This document shows, piece after piece, positions 12,382 to 23,998 of a DNA stretch of 40,491 nucleotides. The notes beneath the pieces were generated by a model that was not told where the DNA came from, searched no databases, and worked only from the letters and a program-made list of their open reading frames with translations. The position numbers were made by a program, and so were the translations under genes. Origin of the DNA: Baumannia cicadellinicola str. Hc (Homalodisca coagulata). GTDB lineage: Bacteria; Pseudomonadota; Gammaproteobacteria; Enterobacterales; Enterobacteriaceae. The number at the start of each line of letters is the position of its first letter. The stretch's first letter is position 1. The stretch covers positions 69,736 through 110,226 of the forward strand of contig NC_007984.1 in assembly GCF_000013185.1 (NCBI RefSeq), in the 5' to 3' direction.

Positions 12382-14097
12382 ATGATCTCAGGTATATTAG
12401 CATCACCGGGTATTGCTTTTGGTAAAGCGCTACTGTTAAAAGAAGATGATATTGTCATCAACCACAAAAAAATTACCAATAATCAGGTAAAACAAGAAAT
12501 AGAACGTTTTTTTATAGCACGTGCCAAAGCTTCAGTACAGTTAGAAGCTATTAAAAATAGAGTAGGTATTACCTTTGGCAAAGAACAAGAAGCAATCTTT
12601 GAAGGACATCTTTCATTATTAGAAGATGAAGAACTTGAGCATGATATCATTACTATGATAAAGACCGATCTTGTTAGCGCTGATGCTGCTGTATATTCAG
12701 TGATTGAGACCCAAGCTCAGGCATTAGAAAAGCTAAAGGATGAATACCTTAAAGAACGTGTAACTGATGTACGTGATATCGGTAAGCGTTTGTTACGTAA
12801 TATCCTTAATATCCCAATTATTGATTTGAGTACTCTTAACCAAGAGGTCATATTAGTAGCTGTAGATATTACACCATCAGAAACTGCACAGCTAAACTTA
12901 GATAAGGTATTAGGTTTGATCACCGATCTTGGTGGACAAACATCACATACTTCTATTATGGCTCGTTCATTAGAAATACCAGCAATAGTTGGTACTACTA
13001 ATATTACTACAATAGTAAAAAGTGGTGATAATCTGATTCTTGATGCAATCAATAATAAAATTTATATTAATCCTGATAAAATCATTATTCAACAATTAAA
13101 ACAATTGCAAAGCAAGCATATTACTGAGAAAAAAGAGTTAGCTAGGATTAAAGATCTACCAGCAATTACTATCGACGGACATCAAGTAGAACTTGGTGCT
13201 AATATTGGAACGATACGTGAATTTACTAGTGCAGAGCATAATGGTGCAGAAGGGATTGGTCTTTATCGTACTGAGTACTTATTTATGAATCGTGATTCAC
13301 TTCCAAGTGAAGAAGAACAATTCATAATTTATAAAACAGTCGTACAGTCAATACCTACTACTAGTTCTGTGATAGCACGTACTCTAGATATAGGTGGCGA
13401 TAAAAACCTATCTTATATGTATTTACCAAAAGAAGAAAACCCATTCTTAGGTTGGAGAGCAATCCGTATTAGCCTTGATCGTCGTGAAATATTACATACT
13501 CAGCTGCGTGCTATTTTGCGCGCTTCTGCATTTGGTAAGTTAAATATTATGTATCCAATGATTATTTCTGTAGAAGAAGTGCGTACTTTAAAAGACGAGC
13601 TAGATATGTTAAAAAAACAATTGCATGAAGAAAATAAAAAGTTTGATGAAAATATTAAAGTTGGTATCATGGTAGAAACGCCTGCTGCTGCTCTAATTGC
13701 AAATCATTTATCCAAAGAAGTAGATTTTTTTAGTATTGGGACCAATGATCTAACACAATATACTCTTGCAGTTGATCGTAGCAATAAGTTAATTTCTCAT
13801 CTTTATAATCCTTTTTCTCCGGCTGTATTAAAGCTAATTAAGATAGTTATCGATGCATCTCATTCCGAAGGAAAATGGACCGGTATGTGTGGTGAACTAG
13901 CAGGAGATGAACGTGCTACATTATTATTATTAGGTATGGGACTAGATAAATTTAGTATGAGTGCTATTTCTATTCCACGGATAAAAAAAATTATACGTCA
14001 TAATAGTTTTGCTGATGCTAAGTTATTAGCTGAAGAAGCATTAACCCAACCAACGGCAGAAGACGTAATTAATTTAGTCCATAATTTTCGTTGCTAA
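12382..14097 (+). CDS. ptsI: PTS enzyme I (PEP-protein phosphotransferase)
   Basis: Autophosphorylates from PEP on His189 and passes the phosphate to HPr. It has 571 residues (575 in E. coli). The N-terminal domain carries the phosphohistidine in [18 protein letters not shown] with His189 at the E. coli number; the C-terminal PEP barrel has [14 protein letters not shown], the Arg/Glu-rich METPAAAL strand, and the active-site Cys in [11 protein letters not shown]. The usual third gene, crr (EIIA-Glc), does not follow: 311 non-coding bases with a long hairpin separate ptsI from convergent purC. The relay must therefore serve an EII with its own EIIA, such as a mannose- or mannitol-type system; this is inference. 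Confidence 0.98.
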   Translation: MISGILASPGIAFGKALLLKEDDIVINHKKITNNQVKQEIERFFIARAKASVQLEAIKNRVGITFGKEQEAIFEGHLSLLEDEELEHDIITMIKTDLVSADAAVYSVIETQAQALEKLKDEYLKERVTDVRDIGKRLLRNILNIPIIDLSTLNQEVILVAVDITPSETAQLNLDKVLGLITDLGGQTSHTSIMARSLEIPAIVGTTNITTIVKSGDNLILDAINNKIYINPDKIIIQQLKQLQSKHITEKKELARIKDLPAITIDGHQVELGANIGTIREFTSAEHNGAEGIGLYRTEYLFMNRDSLPSEEEQFIIYKTVVQSIPTTSSVIARTLDIGGDKNLSYMYLPKEENPFLGWRAIRISLDRREILHTQLRAILRASAFGKLNIMYPMIISVEEVRTLKDELDMLKKQLHEENKKFDENIKVGIMVETPAAALIANHLSKEVDFFSIGTNDLTQYTLAVDRSNKLISHLYNPFSPAVLKLIKIVIDASHSEGKWTGMCGELAGDERATLLLLGMGLDKFSMSAISIPRIKKIIRHNSFADAKLLAEEALTQPTAEDVINLVHNFRC

Positions 14098-14177
14098 AAT
14101 ACTTAAATAATATTTTTAGTACTAGTTGTATGAAGCTCTATCCATTAGATAGTTAATCAAATGGTATTTATAAGAAC

Positions 14178-14230
14178 AACTAACTGATATTTTTTAATTA
14201 AGTTACTGGATTAAAAAATATCAGTTAGTT
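14178..14230. terminator. 21-bp perfect hairpin between ptsI and purC
   Basis: Arms 14178-14198 and 14210-14230 are exact reverse complements over 21 bases with an 11-base loop, 80 bases past the ptsI stop and 179 before the purC stop. The genes converge, so one symmetrical stem could end transcription from both sides. The stem contains an A6/T6 block, giving U-rich sequence on the transcript's right arm in each direction, but no U run follows the stem. Apart from it I see nothing in 14098-14408; no remnant of crr could be read in any frame. Confidence 0.6.
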
Positions 14231-14408
14231 TATTTAATAAAAAATTATATTGCTTTGAAACAGCACTAAGTATTAGTTATAACTAGTTATCATATAATTA
14301 ATCTTTTACTGATCAAAGATATTCGCTTATTTTCAACATTACTGAGTAGTAAATTATGACGAACCAATTAAGAGCAATTAAATACATATATACTATTAGT
14401 ATTTGTAA

Positions 14409-15122
14409 TTAAGTTAAAGATACACCAATACGTATAGCAACTTCTTCGTATGCTTCAATAACCCCGCCTAAGTTTTGACGTAAACGATCTTTATCCATTT
14501 TTTTCAAAGTTTTCTTATCCCATAATCGACTAACGTCTGGAGAAAACTCGTCACCAAGTATAATTTGGTTGTTAAATAAACCAAACTCAAGTTTAAAATC
14601 CACTAATATTATGCCTTTCTTATCAAAGATTTTTGTTAATATATTATTAGCATGCTTAGTCAGTTGTTGCATTCTTACTAAATTAGTATCACTTACCAAA
14701 TTGAAAGTTGTACAGTATGAAGCGTTAATTATTGGGTCATGCATTGAGTCATTTTTAAAAAATAATTCTAATAGTGGGGGATTAAGAATCTGTCCTTCCT
14801 CTATACCTAAACGTCTTACTAGTGAACCAGCAGCTCGATTACGTATCACACATTCAACTGGAATCATATCTAGCTTCTTTACTAAAGTTTCATTATCAGA
14901 TAACAACTGCTCTATTTGTGTAGGTATGCCTAGCTCTGCTAACTTATTCATAATAAAAAAATTAAACTTATTATTAATCATGCCTTTACGATCAAATTGT
15001 TTAATACACTGACCATCTAGTATTGAAATATCATTACGAAATTCTAGAATTAAAAAAGATGGGTGACTAGTATGATAAACTGTTTTTGCTTTACCACGAT
15101 AAAACTCAGCTAATTTTTTCAT
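14409..15122 (-). CDS. purC: Phosphoribosylaminoimidazole-succinocarboxamide synthase (SAICAR synthetase)
   Basis: ATP-dependent ligation of aspartate to CAIR in purine synthesis. The 237 residues equal the E. coli enzyme. Recognisable parts are the N-terminal [49 protein letters not shown] and the nucleotide-site [18 protein letters not shown] 11 bases before the ATG supports the start. In E. coli it sits behind dapA-bamC; here it stands alone, divergent from purM across a 565-base gap. Together with purM and purN it gives three of the IMP-pathway steps in this window. Confidence 0.98.
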   Translation of the reverse strand: MKKLAEFYRGKAKTVYHTSHPSFLILEFRNDISILDGQCIKQFDRKGMINNKFNFFIMNKLAELGIPTQIEQLLSDNETLVKKLDMIPVECVIRNRAAGSLVRRLGIEEGQILNPPLLELFFKNDSMHDPIINASYCTTFNLVSDTNLVRMQQLTKHANNILTKIFDKKGIILVDFKLEFGLFNNQIILGDEFSPDVSRLWDKKTLKKMDKDRLRQNLGGVIEAYEEVAIRIGVSLT

Positions 15123-15687
15123 CTATTAATTGACTCCTACAGAAAAATTTCTATTGAGAGATTATGCTAAAAATACTTTTTAATACTAGGTTCAGTACTA
15201 TATGTAATTTATATTAACTTAGTCAGTTACGAGTATTTGTTAATTTAGTTATAGATATATTAGGCTAAAAATCAGAGTTGTATATTTTAAGTGACAGTAA
15301 AAAATTTTTTTGCCGAAATAAAAATTTCTTAATATATATTATAACTATTAGAATAATTTCTAATATTAATTAGATTACATATAAAAATTAGCAATTGGCT
15401 AAAACAGTAATCCGCATAAAAGTCATAGTTTAATTCTCTGAAATCTAATATGAGCTATAGCATTATTGTTTAGTTTATAACTAACTGAATTAATACCTTA
15501 TCCTATTTAGTTATCAAATATAACTTACCTTATGTAATTGCAGATATGTTAAAATAAATAATATTATAAGATCGATTAATTCATCATTATAAAATATAAT
15601 TTTTTATATTATTCTATCGAAAAGAACAACTAACACCATTAAACTTATTCAGTGCAAATTTCTATTAATAATAGATTTTTACCTAAA
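15123..15687. other. Non-coding gap between divergent purC and purM
   Basis: 565 bases of very A+T-rich sequence with no open frame, no remnant recognised and no PurR-type operator seen. It must contain the promoters of both divergent transcripts. A GTG at 15652 opens the purM frame 12 codons early but is not favoured as the start. Confidence 0.6.
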
Positions 15688-16728
15688 ATGATTAACAAAA
15701 AATATTTGAACTATAAAGATGCAGGTGTAGATATTGATGCTAGTAATATATTTATTAAACGCATAAAAAATATCGTCCATAAAACTAAACGTCCCGAAGT
15801 TATGAATGAATTAGGTAACTTTAGTGCATTATGTGCTTTACCACAAAAGTACCATGAACCTATTTTAGTATCTAGCATCGATGGTGTTGGGACTAAATTA
15901 CGCATAGCTATTGATCTCAAGCGATCTAATACTATTGGGATCGATCTAGTAGCTATGTGCGTTAATGATCTAGTTGTTAATGGTGCTGAACCTTTATTCT
16001 TTTTAGACTATTATGCTACGAGAAAACTTGATATAGATACAGCAACAGTAGTTATACAGAGTATTGCTGAAGGTTGCCAACAATCTGGTTGTGCGCTAGT
16101 TGGTGGTGAAACAGCAGAAATGCCTGGTATATACCAAGGTGAGGACTACGATATTGCTGGTGTTTGCATCGGAGTTGTTGAAAAAGCTAATATAATAGAC
16201 GGTAGCAATATACAAAATGGTGATGCCTTGCTAGCCCTTGCATCTAGTGGACTACATTCTAACGGTTATTCGCTAGTACGCAAAATTATATCATGCTATA
16301 ATATTGACCCTAATTCTATTCAGTTAGAAGGAAAATTACTAGCAGATCATTTACTTACTCCTACGCGTATATATGTTAAAACACTACTAGATCTAATAAA
16401 GCAGACTCAAGTAAATGCTATTATACATCTTACTGGTGGTGGTTTTTGGGAAAATATACCACGGATTCTACCAGTTAATACTCAAGCTATTATTTATGAA
16501 AATAGCTGGCAATGGCCAGCTATTTTCTGCTGGATACAACAGACTGGAAATATTAGCAATTATGAAATGTATCGTACTTTTAATTGTGGAGTTGGGATAC
16601 TGATTATTATTCCTGCAAGTAGCAAAAAAAAGGTACTTAGTATACTATCTATACTCGGTGAAACTGCTTGGGTCATAGGTGAAATTCAGCAAAAAACAAG
16701 TGATAAACAGGTAATAATTTGCTCATAA
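15688..16728 (+). CDS. purM: Phosphoribosylformylglycinamidine cyclo-ligase (AIR synthetase)
   Basis: Closes the imidazole ring: FGAM plus ATP gives AIR. I choose the ATG at 15688 ([19 protein letters not shown]), which aligns base for base with E. coli [19 protein letters not shown] and gives 346 residues (345 in E. coli); a GTG at 15652 would add 12 residues without family support. Visible motifs: [47 protein letters not shown] and [13 protein letters not shown]. The coding sequence contains a 13-bp perfect inverted repeat (16498-16527). The last 10 bases overlap purN, so the pair is translationally coupled, as in E. coli. Confidence 0.97.
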   Translation: MINKKYLNYKDAGVDIDASNIFIKRIKNIVHKTKRPEVMNELGNFSALCALPQKYHEPILVSSIDGVGTKLRIAIDLKRSNTIGIDLVAMCVNDLVVNGAEPLFFLDYYATRKLDIDTATVVIQSIAEGCQQSGCALVGGETAEMPGIYQGEDYDIAGVCIGVVEKANIIDGSNIQNGDALLALASSGLHSNGYSLVRKIISCYNIDPNSIQLEGKLLADHLLTPTRIYVKTLLDLIKQTQVNAIIHLTGGGFWENIPRILPVNTQAIIYENSWQWPAIFCWIQQTGNISNYEMYRTFNCGVGILIIIPASSKKKVLSILSILGETAWVIGEIQQKTSDKQVIICS

Positions 16729-17378
16729 AAAGGCTTGTAGTACTAATATCTGGTCAAGGAACTAACCTAAAAGCGTTAATTCAAGCCTGTCAGCAAAAAA
16801 AGTTAGCAGCACAAATTACCGCTGTATTGAGCAATAAAGCCAATGCTCAAGGATTAGCATATGCAGTAAACATGAATATACCTATACATACCTTAGATAT
16901 TAATGATTTTACTGGAAGTAAGTCCTTTGATTATGCGTTGGCAGCAATAATTGATTATTATCAACCTGATATTGTAGTTCTAGCTGGCTATATGCGTATT
17001 TTATCAGCGGAATTTGTTTATCGCTACGCTGGGCGTTTATTGAATATCCATCCTTCACTCTTACCTTTATATCCAGGTTTGCATACTCACCGTAAAGCAC
17101 TACAAAATGGTGATATTATACACGGAGCTTCAGTGCATTTCGTAACAAATATAGTAGATAGTGGTCCAGTTATATTGCAGGCACACGTTCCCATTTTATC
17201 TAACGATAACGAAATAACTCTAGCACAAAGAGTAAAAAATAAGGAACACGTAATCTATCCGCTAGTTATTAGCTGGTTACTAGCGGGTAGAATAGTACTA
17301 CAAGAAAATACTGTATTTTTAGATGGTGTAGAACTACCCCCTACTGGTTACAATACTAATTTGCTTACTTTAAGTTAA
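16719..17378 (+). CDS. purN: Phosphoribosylglycinamide formyltransferase
   Basis: Transfers a formyl group from 10-formyl-THF to GAR. 219 residues (212 in E. coli). The start is a TTG inside the end of purM, with CAGG about 7 bases upstream; no ATG lies near enough to include the family N-terminus [15 protein letters not shown]. Catalytic Asn and His are in [14 protein letters not shown] and the catalytic Asp in SGPVILQ's preceding loop (NIVDSGP). The C-terminus LPPTGYN is normal. The weak start and overlap suggest expression depends on purM translation. Confidence 0.96.
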   Translation: MLIKRLVVLISGQGTNLKALIQACQQKKLAAQITAVLSNKANAQGLAYAVNMNIPIHTLDINDFTGSKSFDYALAAIIDYYQPDIVVLAGYMRILSAEFVYRYAGRLLNIHPSLLPLYPGLHTHRKALQNGDIIHGASVHFVTNIVDSGPVILQAHVPILSNDNEITLAQRVKNKEHVIYPLVISWLLAGRIVLQENTVFLDGVELPPTGYNTNLLTLS

Positions 17379-17582
17379 GTTATTTTCACTATACGCTAAA
17401 TCGATATTTTCAACTCTTTTTATCACTATATTAACATTCTTAATTTTAAGGGCATAAGCTAAGTACTATAATACTATTTATCTTTTAATACTAAGATAGC
17501 TTACGTTATAAGGCATCTAATTGTATTAGCAATTTGATATTGATGTATATAGTGCATAGCATAAATAGATGAATAGAGTAAA

Positions 17583-19676
17583 ATGATTATGATGAAGAAA
17601 AAGCTATATATCGAAAAAGAATTGAGCTGGTTGTCTTTTAATGAACGAGTTTTACAAGAAGTAGCTGATCGTGATAACTCATTAGCAGAACGTATGCGAT
17701 TTCTTAGTATTTATTACAGTAATCTCGATGAATTTTACCAAGTTAGATTTGCTAATCTCAAACACCGCATTTTAAGGAAAGAAGTAACAGGCATATGCAA
17801 AACATCAAGTTACATGCTAAAAACAATTCAGGATAAAGTTATATATGCTGAAAATAAATTAAATTATTTATACAATGAATTATTATCAGAGATAACCATA
17901 CAGAATGATATTTCTCTAATCAATGAAACACAATTATCTCCTATTGATCAGAATTGGTTACGTAATTATTTTAAACAAAACTTACGACCATATATTAAAC
18001 CAATTATTATCCAAAATAATACTAACTTAATGCTAATTTTGAAAGATAATTGTACTTATCTCGTGGTTGAGATTATTCAAGGTTTAAATATTAGCTATGC
18101 ACTGCTCGAAATCCCTTCATTTAAGGCCAAAAGATTGATTCCAATACCAGATTCATCAAACAGATTAAATGTGAAAATAATACTATTAGATAATATATTA
18201 CGTTATTGCTTAGATGATATATTCGCAGTTCTCTTTGACTATGATAAGCTTAATGCTTACTCAATGCAAATTACACGTGACTCCCAATGTAATATTTTAA
18301 ATCAAGCTCAATATAGTCTACTTGAATTGATTTCATTAAGAATTAAACATCGACAAATATCCTCACCTGTGTGCTTAATATATCAAACAGATATGCCTAA
18401 TCATATGGTTGAAATGCTAAAAAACAAACTAGGTATGTCTTCTTATGATTCTTTTATTCCAAGTTGGCATCATCATTATTTGAAAGAGTTTATGATTTTG
18501 CACTTTGTGAGCAATAATAATTATTATATCAATAAATATAAGCAACAATATGTGCGTAGTACCAGATTAGATCAGTCCCGTAACGTATTTGAGGTAATCC
18601 GCACGCAAGATATATTATTATATTTTCCTTACCATACCTTTAACCATATGTTAGAACTTCTACGTCAGGCTTCTTTTGATAAAAATGTTCTTTTAATTAA
18701 AATTAGTATTTACCGAGTAGCTAAACACTCGCATATTATCGATGCCATGATTCATGCAGCATACAATGGCAAAAAAGTCACAGTAGTAATTGAACTACAA
18801 GCACGTTTTGATGAAGAAGCTAATATTTGCTGGGCTAAGCAGCTAACGGAAGCGGGGGTACAAGTTATTTTCTCAATACCTGGTTTAAAAATACATGCTA
18901 AGTTATTTTTAATATCTAGACGTGAAGGTACCAAAATTGTTTATTATGCTCATATTGGTACTGGTAACTTTAATGAGAAAACTGCTAGTCTATATACAGA
19001 TTATTCTCTTATTACTTCTGATACGCGCATTACTAAAGATGTAAGACAGGTTTTTAATTTTATTGAAAATCCATATCGACCGGTACATTTTGATTATTTA
19101 ATGGTATCACCACAAAATGCACGTCAAATACTTTATCAGACAATTGATCAAGAGATGGTAAATGCACAAGCTGGTAAAAAAGCAGGCATTACGCTTAAAT
19201 TAAATCACTTAGTCGATAAAGGTCTAATAGATCGCCTATATGTCGCATCTAGCAATGGGGTAAAAATAAATATTTTAGTCCGGGGAATGTGTTCATTGAT
19301 TCCTGAAATACCGGGAATAAGTGATAATATCAGAGTAATTAGCATTATTGATAAATATTTAGAGCATGATAGGGTCTATGTTTTTGAAAACGGTGGCGAT
19401 CAGACAGTATTTTTATCATCTGCTGACTGGATGCAGCGTAATATTGATGACCGTATTGAAGTAGCTGTACCACTCTTAGATCAACGTCTTAAGAAGCAGG
19501 TATTAGATATACTATCACTATTATTTAGTGATACTGTAAAAGCTCGATCTATTAATGCTAACCTGAGTAACAGCTACGTAAAACGCGGTAATCCGTCTCC
19601 TATACGTGCACAAATTGCTGTTTATAACTATATAAAACAATTAGAACAGACAAAATTACATTCTTATAAAAAATAA
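17583..19676 (+). CDS. ppk: Polyphosphate kinase PPK1
   Basis: Reversibly makes inorganic polyphosphate from ATP at the inner membrane. 697 residues (688 in E. coli). The N-terminal block [20 protein letters not shown] is diagnostic. The autophosphorylated His is His438 ([15 protein letters not shown]) and the second active-site His is His457 ([19 protein letters not shown]); the third conserved His lies in [16 protein letters not shown]. ATGs at 17583, 17589 and 17592 are all possible starts; the second matches the E. coli length best. In E. coli ppx (exopolyphosphatase) follows; here the convergent tktB does, so ppx is gone from this locus. The middle third (about 225-330) is more divergent than the catalytic half. 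Confidence 0.97.
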   Translation: MIMMKKKLYIEKELSWLSFNERVLQEVADRDNSLAERMRFLSIYYSNLDEFYQVRFANLKHRILRKEVTGICKTSSYMLKTIQDKVIYAENKLNYLYNELLSEITIQNDISLINETQLSPIDQNWLRNYFKQNLRPYIKPIIIQNNTNLMLILKDNCTYLVVEIIQGLNISYALLEIPSFKAKRLIPIPDSSNRLNVKIILLDNILRYCLDDIFAVLFDYDKLNAYSMQITRDSQCNILNQAQYSLLELISLRIKHRQISSPVCLIYQTDMPNHMVEMLKNKLGMSSYDSFIPSWHHHYLKEFMILHFVSNNNYYINKYKQQYVRSTRLDQSRNVFEVIRTQDILLYFPYHTFNHMLELLRQASFDKNVLLIKISIYRVAKHSHIIDAMIHAAYNGKKVTVVIELQARFDEEANICWAKQLTEAGVQVIFSIPGLKIHAKLFLISRREGTKIVYYAHIGTGNFNEKTASLYTDYSLITSDTRITKDVRQVFNFIENPYRPVHFDYLMVSPQNARQILYQTIDQEMVNAQAGKKAGITLKLNHLVDKGLIDRLYVASSNGVKINILVRGMCSLIPEIPGISDNIRVISIIDKYLEHDRVYVFENGGDQTVFLSSADWMQRNIDDRIEVAVPLLDQRLKKQVLDILSLLFSDTVKARSINANLSNSYVKRGNPSPIRAQIAVYNYIKQLEQTKLHSYKK

Positions 19677-19703
19677 ATCATAATAAAGTTATTAATTTTT
19701 TAA

Positions 19704-21701
19704 TTATCGTGTTAATAGTATATGTGCTTTACTCAGTAAGTTATCAATGGTAAAACCAAATATGTTAAATAATTCTTCTGCTGGTGCTGACTTACCAAAT
19801 GTAGTCATACCGATAATTATCCCATCTAGCCCTACGTACTTATACCAATAATCAGCAATGCTTGCTTCTATAGCAATACGTGCGGTTACAGTTGCTGGTA
19901 ATACTAATTCGCGATATTCTTTATCCTGTTGATCAAATATATCAGTAGAAGGCATTGATACTATACGTACTTGCCTACCTTCATAGGTTAATCGCTGGTA
20001 AGCAGTTACTGCTAGCTCAACTTCAGAACCAGTAGCTATTATTATAAGTTCCGGTAATCCAACACAATTTTTTAAGATATAACCTCCACGAGCAATATTA
20101 GCTAATTGCTGCGCACTACGTTCTTGTTGAACTAAATCTTGGCGAGACAAAATTAGTGCTGTTGGACCATCATTACGTTCTATTGCTTGTTTCCAAGCAA
20201 CGGCGGTTTCCACTTGATCACAAGGACGCCAAGTACTCATATTAGGGGTTATGCGTAAGCTCGCTAGTTGTTCTACTGGTTGATGAGTAGGACCATCTTC
20301 ACCTAGACCAATAGAATCATGAGTATAAACCATAATATGCCGTGTTTTCATCATTGCAGCCATCCGTACCGCATTACGAGCATATTCAGCAAAAATTAAG
20401 AAAGTTGCTGTATAGGGAAGGAATCCTCCATGATGAGCAATACCATTACTAATAGCAGTCATGCCAAATTCACGTACACCATAGTGAATATAGTTACCTG
20501 CCAAATGCTCAACAATAGAAATAGATCTAGACCATAAGGTTAAATTACTGGGACTTAAGTCAGCTGAACCTCCGATAAGTTCTGGCAATATTGGACCAAA
20601 TGCTTCTAAAACTTTTTGCGATGCTTTACGACTAGCAATTTTTTTGGGTTTATTTTGTAACTCTTCTATAATTTTTTTGCTTTCTACCCACCATTTCTCT
20701 GGAAGATGACCAGTCATTCTACGTTTTAATTCTTTAGCTAATTCTGGATAAGCTTTCTGATATAACGATAACTTATTATTCCATGTTCTTTCTTTTTGCT
20801 GTCCAGCTTCTTTAGCATTCCAGCCATCATAGATATCAGAAGGAATAATGAAAGGTGGCTCATGCCAATTAAGAGCTTTTCTAGTAAGCGTAATTTCCTG
20901 CTCTCCTAACGGAGCACCGTGCGTACTATGATGACCTGCTTTATTGGGTGCACCAAATGCAATAATAGTTTTACATATTAGTAATGATGGTTTATTAATA
21001 ACCGCTCTCGCACTTTCTATACTAGCTTTTATTGCATTACTATCGTGTCCATCAACATTGCTTATTACGTGCCAACCATAAGCTTCAAATCTAGTAGCAG
21101 TATTATCACAGAACCAACCTTTTATATTACCGTCGATAGAAATGCCATTATCATCGTAAAAAGCAATTAATTTTCCCAGTTTCATGATACCTGCTAATGA
21201 ACCTGCTTCATGGGAAATACCTTCCATCATACAACCATCACCTAAAAATACATAAGTATAATGATTGATAATTTCATGTTTTGGACGATTAAACTGTGCT
21301 GCTAAAGTACGTTCACTGATAGCTAATCCTACAGCATTAGCAAAACCTTGACCTAGTGGTCCAGTAGATATTTCTACGCCATCAGTATATCCATATTCTG
21401 GATGTCCAGGTGTTTTTGAGTCTAGCTGACGAAAATTTTCTATTTCTTTTAGAGATAGATTATATCCTGTAAGATGTAGGATGCTATATAATAGCATAGA
21501 ACTATGGCCATTAGACAGAACAAAGCGATCGCGATTAAACCAGTTAGGGTTGGTCGGATTATGATTCATATAGTCACGCCATAATACTTCAGCGATATCA
21601 GCCATACCCATAGGTGCCCCTGGATGTCCTGAATTAGCTTTCTGTATAGCGTCTATACTTAAAAAACGGATTGCGTTAGCGAACGCTTTTCTTGATATCA
21701 T
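19704..21701 (-). CDS. tktB: Transketolase
   Basis: TPP enzyme moving two-carbon units between sugar phosphates in the non-oxidative pentose phosphate pathway. I place the start at 21701 ([17 protein letters not shown]), which has GGAG 7 bases upstream and gives 665 residues, close to E. coli TktA (663) and TktB (667); an ATG at 21719 would add six residues. TPP motif [12 protein letters not shown], substrate residues [12 protein letters not shown], and [13 protein letters not shown] are intact. It follows talA by 20 bases, as tktB does in E. coli, so I use that symbol, although parts of the sequence are nearer TktA. It is presumably the only transketolase; that cannot be seen from one window. 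Confidence 0.96.
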   Translation of the reverse strand: MISRKAFANAIRFLSIDAIQKANSGHPGAPMGMADIAEVLWRDYMNHNPTNPNWFNRDRFVLSNGHSSMLLYSILHLTGYNLSLKEIENFRQLDSKTPGHPEYGYTDGVEISTGPLGQGFANAVGLAISERTLAAQFNRPKHEIINHYTYVFLGDGCMMEGISHEAGSLAGIMKLGKLIAFYDDNGISIDGNIKGWFCDNTATRFEAYGWHVISNVDGHDSNAIKASIESARAVINKPSLLICKTIIAFGAPNKAGHHSTHGAPLGEQEITLTRKALNWHEPPFIIPSDIYDGWNAKEAGQQKERTWNNKLSLYQKAYPELAKELKRRMTGHLPEKWWVESKKIIEELQNKPKKIASRKASQKVLEAFGPILPELIGGSADLSPSNLTLWSRSISIVEHLAGNYIHYGVREFGMTAISNGIAHHGGFLPYTATFLIFAEYARNAVRMAAMMKTRHIMVYTHDSIGLGEDGPTHQPVEQLASLRITPNMSTWRPCDQVETAVAWKQAIERNDGPTALILSRQDLVQQERSAQQLANIARGGYILKNCVGLPELIIIATGSEVELAVTAYQRLTYEGRQVRIVSMPSTDIFDQQDKEYRELVLPATVTARIAIEASIADYWYKYVGLDGIIIGMTTFGKSAPAEELFNIFGFTIDNLLSKAHILLTR

Positions 21702-21721
21702 CGAATAATTACTCCACAAAA

Positions 21722-22675
21722 CTACAATTTTTTTGCTAAAATTTTTTCTATGTTATACTGATCTAACGCAAATTTACGTATCCCATCTGCTAATTGATCA
21801 ACTGCCATTGCGTCTTGGTTATGTTCCCATCTGAATTGTGATTCAGAAAGTGGTATTGGCTTATGAAAAAATTTAGTTGCTGGAAATAGTTGACGTTCTA
21901 CATGCTGATAGCTAGAACGTAATTTTTCTAGCAAAACTGGTGATATAGTTAAATAGTCACAGCCTGCTAATGCTAAAATCTGATCAATTTTACGAAAGCT
22001 AGCTCCCATAACAATAGTTTGATAGCGGTGCTGCTTATAATAGTCATAAATTTTATGTACTGATTTTACGCCTGGATCTTCTCTATCATAAGAATCTTCT
22101 GTTAAAAGTTTACGCTGATTATACCAATCATAAATACGACCAACAAAAGGTGAAATTAGATAAACATTAGCTTCAGCACAAGCTCGAGCTTGTGCAAATG
22201 AAAATATTAAAGTTAGGTTACAATTTATACCAGCTTTTTCTAGCTCTTCTGCAGCCTTAATACCTTCCCAGGTAGAGGCTAATTTTATTAGTACACGGGA
22301 TTTATTAATACCTTGTTCTTGATATAAGCTCACTATTTTATGAGCATGATTTATGCACATATCACTATTAAATGAAAAGCGTGCATCAATTTCAGTTGAT
22401 ATACGTCCTGGTATAATTTTGAGTATTTCTAATCCTATATTAACAGCTAGTTTATCACTAGCAGCTCGCATTTTAGCATTGTGATTTCCACTTTGCTTAC
22501 GAGCATAAGCTAATACATCTTCAAGCATATTTTGGTAATAACTTAAGCTAGTAGCTTTTAAGATTAAAGAAGGATTAGTAGTAGTATCCTGTGGTGTATA
22601 ATGACGGATTAATTCGATGTCTCCACTATCTGCTACTATAGTAGTAAACTGTTTTAGGCTTTCTAATTGATTCAT
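21722..22675 (-). CDS. talA: Transaldolase A
   Basis: Moves a dihydroxyacetone unit between sedoheptulose-7-phosphate and glyceraldehyde-3-phosphate. 317 residues. The Schiff-base lysine is Lys131 ([20 protein letters not shown]). It is closer to E. coli TalA than Tal[19 protein letters not shown] and [19 protein letters not shown] follow TalA. It is the first gene of the talA-tktB pair. With transketolase it links glycolytic intermediates to ribose-5-phosphate and erythrose-4-phosphate for nucleotide, PLP and aromatic synthesis without the oxidative branch. Confidence 0.97.
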   Translation of the reverse strand: MNQLESLKQFTTIVADSGDIELIRHYTPQDTTTNPSLILKATSLSYYQNMLEDVLAYARKQSGNHNAKMRAASDKLAVNIGLEILKIIPGRISTEIDARFSFNSDMCINHAHKIVSLYQEQGINKSRVLIKLASTWEGIKAAEELEKAGINCNLTLIFSFAQARACAEANVYLISPFVGRIYDWYNQRKLLTEDSYDREDPGVKSVHKIYDYYKQHRYQTIVMGASFRKIDQILALAGCDYLTISPVLLEKLRSSYQHVERQLFPATKFFHKPIPLSESQFRWEHNQDAMAVDQLADGIRKFALDQYNIEKILAKKL

Positions 22676-23165
22676 GGTTTACTCCATCAAGCTGATTAAT
22701 CCCATATAAAAAGATATACAACATATTCATAAACAGGTAACTCTTAATGTTACCTTTTATGTTAGTAGTGTTATAGAACATCATTTCTTAACTGTATCAT
22801 TAATACTAATATTAAGTAAGAATTTTGATATTTGAACATAATCTAACCTTAGGGCTTATAGCTTTTTACTCTTCTAAAGCACGAATCGATATATAAAATT
22901 GTTACATATTCTACATCAGTTATAAATACACTAGATAGTTATTTATAGTCATGTTACTTAAAATAATTGAGTAATATTCATATATTAAGTGAGATAACTA
23001 TTTTTTACTAAGGAATCAACATCAATAACCTCCTAGCTAAAACAAATAGTGCCTTACTTCTAACTCGACTACTGTACTTTGTATTGTTAAGTAAAGGTTA
23101 TTTAGAATGGAAAAAAAAATTAACTATAGTAGACAAAAAAATTTATTAATTATAGGTAGGTTGTA
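22676..23165. other. Gap between divergent talA and cysU
   Basis: 490 bases. A 7-bp stem (22735-22755) lies just upstream of talA. No trace of cysP, the binding-protein gene expected before cysU, was recognised. The only structured element near cysU is a 19-codon open frame listed separately. The rest is A+T-rich and unassigned. Confidence 0.55.
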
Positions 23166-23166
23166 A
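23107..23166 (+). other. Possible 19-codon leader ORF coupled to cysU
   Basis: ATG at 23107 runs 19 codons (Met-Glu-Lys-Lys-Ile-Asn-Tyr...) to a TAA at 23164-23166 that shares its last A with the cysU ATG. AAAGG (23093-23097) lies 9 bases upstream, a fair ribosome site, and an A9 run (23111-23119) follows the first codons. It could be a translational-coupling leader or chance. It does not resemble the CysP signal peptide. Confidence 0.25.
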
Positions 23167-23996
23167 TGCTATCTCCAACGACTAACCATGTATTACCTGG
23201 CTTTAAGATTAGTCTAAGTAGTAGCCTATTATTTATAGGATTAATATTAATTCCACCTCTTAGTGCACTATTAATAGAATTAGCAAATATGAGTTGGGCT
23301 CAATATTGGACTATTATAACCAACCCAGAATTAATGGTAGCTTATAAAATAACTCTTATATCTGCTTCTATTGCTGCATTATTCAATGCTGTATTTGGTA
23401 TGTTAATGGCTTGGATATTAACACGCTACCAATTTCCAGGTCGTATATTACTAGATAGTTTAATTGATTTACCATTTGCTTTGCCTACTGCTGTTGCTGG
23501 TCTAACGCTAGCAACACTATTTTCTACTAATGGCTGGTATGGTAGTTGGCTGATACCATTAGGTATACAGGTTTCTTATACATGGTTAGGTATTACTATT
23601 GCTATGGCTTTTACCAGCATTCCATTTGTTGTACGAGCTATACAGCCAGTTCTAGAAGAGCTAGGATCTGAATTTGAGGAGGCGGCTGATACATTAGGTG
23701 CTAAACGATGGCAGATCCTTATCTATATTATATTACCAGAGCTTATGCCAGCATTACTATCAGGTACTGCATTATCATTCACTCGTAGTTTAGGTGAATT
23801 TGGTGCTGTTATTTTTATTGCTGGTAATATAGCTTGGAAAACAGAAGTAACATCACTAATGATTTTCATTCGCTTGCAGGAGTTTGATTACCCAGCAGCT
23901 AGTGCTATCGCGTCTGTTATATTAATAACTTCATTACTACTATTATTCGCGATTAATATATTGCAATCACGTTTTGGTCGACGGTTAGGAGAATAA
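23166..23996 (+). CDS. cysU: Sulfate/thiosulfate ABC transporter permease CysU (CysT)
   Basis: One of two inner-membrane permeases of the sulfate-thiosulfate importer. 276 residues, six hydrophobic segments. Typical motifs: PGRILLDSLIDLPFALPTAV, TYTWLGITIAMAF, and the ATPase-coupling EAA loop EEAADTLGAKRWQIL with LSFTRSLGEFGAVIFIAGN after it. AGGTAGG precedes the ATG by 5 bases. cysW begins 2 bases after the stop. The E. coli operon starts with cysP (periplasmic binding protein), which is absent; transport would need a Sbp- or CysP-type protein encoded elsewhere. Confidence 0.97.
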   Translation: MLSPTTNHVLPGFKISLSSSLLFIGLILIPPLSALLIELANMSWAQYWTIITNPELMVAYKITLISASIAALFNAVFGMLMAWILTRYQFPGRILLDSLIDLPFALPTAVAGLTLATLFSTNGWYGSWLIPLGIQVSYTWLGITIAMAFTSIPFVVRAIQPVLEELGSEFEEAADTLGAKRWQILIYIILPELMPALLSGTALSFTRSLGEFGAVIFIAGNIAWKTEVTSLMIFIRLQEFDYPAASAIASVILITSLLLLFAINILQSRFGRRLGE

Positions 23997-23998
23997 GA

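Noticed and set aside
14231..14408. Possible crr remnant
   Set aside because: Read in several frames; no EIIA-Glc motif could be recognised.
14569..15012. 147-codon open frame antisense to purC
   Set aside because: It lies wholly opposite a conserved gene, has no family signature and no ribosome site; it is a shadow of purC codon usage.
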